Shown here: positions 4,631 to 6,200 of the stretch, in pieces
Position numbering within the stretch: position 1 is the first letter of the stretch
Layout: each line of letters starts with the position of its first letter
Source: Gammaproteobacteria bacterium
Lineage (GTDB): Bacteria; Pseudomonadota; Gammaproteobacteria; SZUA-140
Direction: 5' to 3'
Assembly: GCA_026982145.1 (NCBI GenBank)
Contig: JALSHQ010000365.1
Location: forward strand, 1 to 6,200
DNA length: 6,200 nt
Made by a program: the position numbers and the translations under genes
Notes under the pieces: generated by a model
The model's database searches: none
Told to the model about the DNA's origin: nothing
What the model saw: the letters and a program-made list of their open reading frames with translations, nothing else

Positions 4631-6200
4631 ATGGCCACCACACCGCAAAACAGCTCATTTTTTCGCCGCTTTTTTGGCCCACGGCTACTCAAAAGCTGGC
4701 GACTATGGGGGCTGCTGCTCCTGCTAACCTACACGCTAGTGGGATTCTTTGGTGTTCCGTATCTTCTTAAAACACAGCTAATCGCTAAAACACCTGATTT
4801 TACAGACAGAGTGCTCACCCTTAAGCAGGTGAAGTTCAACCCTTTTGCGCTATCACTTTACATGCAAGGGGTTTCGCTGGCTGATCTTGATGGTGATGAA
4901 TTGGTGGGGCTGGATGAACTCCATGTTAACTTTGAGGTGGAGTCACTCTTCCGCTGGGCGTGGACCTTTAATGAGATTCACTTCGCCGGACCGAGGTTCA
5001 ATTTGCGTATTGATGAATCTGGTCAAACCACTTTTTCCGACCTGCTTGCGGATGATGAAAACACACCGGCACCCCAAAGTTCGGGGGACAGTTCAGAACT
5101 GCCAAGATTAGTACTGCACGCTTTTAAGGTGAGTAATGGGCAATTTGATTTTGAAGATCGCTCCATTGCAACCCCCTATCAACAACGCGTCTCACCGATT
5201 GCATTTGAGCTAACCGGTTTTTCTACACTACCAGAAAGAGAGGGGCCCTATGCCATTCAGGCAACACTGCCTGATGGTGCCGCGATTCGTTGGCAAGGTG
5301 AGGTCTCTGTTAACCCCATACGCTCCACCGGCAGTTTGGAAGTCGATCAATTTAATTTAACCACCGCTTGGCGTTATGCGCAGGATCAGTTACGTTTTGA
5401 GGTTGACCAAGGGTTGCTAGCGGCCTCAACGCAATATGATTTAGCAATGGGCAGCGCAGACTTAACACTGACTTTAGACCAGATGAAACTGGCCTTAAAC
5501 GACATCATCATCCGCGATAAGAACCGCAGTGAACCCGACATCACGCTATCTGAAATAGCGCTTACCGGCGGGCAGCTTAACCTAGGCGAGCAGAAAGTGC
5601 AGTTTGACCAGTTGACTGTAGCTGGGGGCGAGGTCAACACCTTCCTTAACCCGCAGGGTGAAATTGATCTCGCGCGCCTCTTCTCGTCCATTGAGGCCGC
5701 ACCATCCACTGAGAAAGAGAAAGAAGAAACCGCTCAAAAAGATGAAAATGGATGGCTAGTAGAATTAAACAAGGCGACAGTCACGGCCTTCAATATTGGC
5801 ATGAATGACCAGAGCACCTCGCCCAATGCCGACCTTCGCATCGATGACATCACCATAAAGCTCGCCAATATCAGTAATCGGCAAGATGAGCGCTTTGCAC
5901 TGAATGCCTCGCTCCTGATTAACCAAGAAGGCTCGCTCACACTTGAAGGTGAAGTGGGTGCCATCCCGGTGATGGCTGATCTATCACTTGCGCTAGAGCG
6001 TTTCCCGCTCAAAAGCATTCAACCCTACCTTAATACCAACACTCACCTGGATTTAAAATCGGGGCACGCTGCGTTCAAGGGGCAGCTCAGTTATATGGCA
6101 CCCGAAAGCCCAGCCGAACTGCAGTTAACAGGGCGAGTTGCGATTTATGATTTCGCTGCGGGCAAACATAAAACCCGCGGCGAAGTGATCGCATGGAAGG
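4631..6200 (+). CDS. DUF748 (AsmA/YdbH-like) envelope protein, N-terminal part
   Basis: The first 523 residues of a large protein that continues past the right edge. The start is ATG 4631 with AGAGGA just upstream. A basic N terminus (R12, R13, R18, K21, R24) precedes one membrane anchor (about 25-45), leaving the rest in the periplasm. The body is mostly repeating beta strands of the AsmA-like kind. Diagnostic DUF748 stretches are VKFNPFALSLYMQGVSLAD (about 66-84), AGPRFNLRIDESGQTTFSDLL up to the first linker (119-139), and the later repeat FLNPQGEIDLARLF before a charged, probably flexible segment (359-374, rich in E and K). Related AsmA-like proteins (TamB, YhdP, YdbH) form bridges that move phospholipid to the outer membrane; whether DUF748 proteins do so is inference. 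The gene is transcribed away from the regulator. Confidence 0.88.
   Translation, partial: MATTPQNSSFFRRFFGPRLLKSWRLWGLLLLLTYTLVGFFGVPYLLKTQLIAKTPDFTDRVLTLKQVKFNPFALSLYMQGVSLADLDGDELVGLDELHVNFEVESLFRWAWTFNEIHFAGPRFNLRIDESGQTTFSDLLADDENTPAPQSSGDSSELPRLVLHAFKVSNGQFDFEDRSIATPYQQRVSPIAFELTGFSTLPEREGPYAIQATLPDGAAIRWQGEVSVNPIRSTGSLEVDQFNLTTAWRYAQDQLRFEVDQGLLAASTQYDLAMGSADLTLTLDQMKLALNDIIIRDKNRSEPDITLSEIALTGGQLNLGEQKVQFDQLTVAGGEVNTFLNPQGEIDLARLFSSIEAAPSTEKEKEETAQKDENGWLVELNKATVTAFNIGMNDQSTSPNADLRIDDITIKLANISNRQDERFALNASLLINQEGSLTLEGEVGAIPVMADLSLALERFPLKSIQPYLNTNTHLDLKSGHAAFKGQLSYMAPESPAELQLTGRVAIYDFAAGKHKTRGEVIAWK

Noticed and set aside
4302..4727. Plus-strand open frame of 141 codons across the regulator start and the DUF748 start
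   Set aside because: It crosses the divergent promoter region and overlaps two well-supported genes out of frame; the inverted repeat and promoter signals inside it argue against coding.
5386..6018. Two minus-strand open frames opposite the DUF748 gene
   Set aside because: The plus strand carries an unbroken DUF748 frame with family motifs through the whole stretch; the opposite frames are serine-rich shadows without motifs.
1..6200. CRISPR array, tRNA, rRNA, phage or antiviral defence system
   Set aside because: No regularly spaced repeats, no cloverleaf-like sequence, and no integrase, nuclease or toxin motif in any supported gene; the content is housekeeping and envelope genes.

Overview
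The window looks like chromosomal DNA of a gammaproteobacterium of moderate GC content. The best taxonomic pointers are PrmB (the L3-specific glutamine methyltransferase, typical of gamma- and betaproteobacteria), a 93-residue cytoplasmic PpiC parvulin very close to the E. coli protein, and a DUF748/AsmA-like envelope protein. The genus cannot be told from the sequence. There is no phage, CRISPR or intact transposon, and no RNA gene was recognised.

Seven genes lie on the minus strand and one on the plus strand. Reading down the minus strand from about 4460: a Crp/Fnr-type regulator; a small two-helix DUF2892 membrane protein with two cysteines; a lipoprotein of the DUF442-like cysteine phosphatase group; a one-domain voltage-gated cation channel of the BacNav type; ppiC, followed by a clear intrinsic terminator; prmB; and an MFS transporter of the UMF1 type that overlaps prmB by one base and runs off the left edge. 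Divergent from the regulator, a DUF748 protein starts at 4631 and runs off the right edge.

The regulator, the DUF2892 protein and the phosphatase-like lipoprotein are consecutive and co-oriented, with palindromes in the gaps, so they may form one redox- or sulfur-stress module (inference). The channel and ppiC appear to have their own promoters. prmB and the UMF1 transporter are translationally coupled. All gaps are shorter than 300 bases; they hold several hairpins and inverted repeats, described individually.

The points most worth a second look are: the channel's selectivity filter, TLEDWTD, which carries aspartates at the two positions where engineered NavAb was made calcium selective; a hairpin with GGA in its loop just upstream of the TTG-started lipoprotein gene, resembling a CsrA/RsmA target; a 68-bp element with near-perfect terminal inverted repeats between the channel gene and ppiC; and an 11-bp perfect inverted repeat just before the DUF748 gene.
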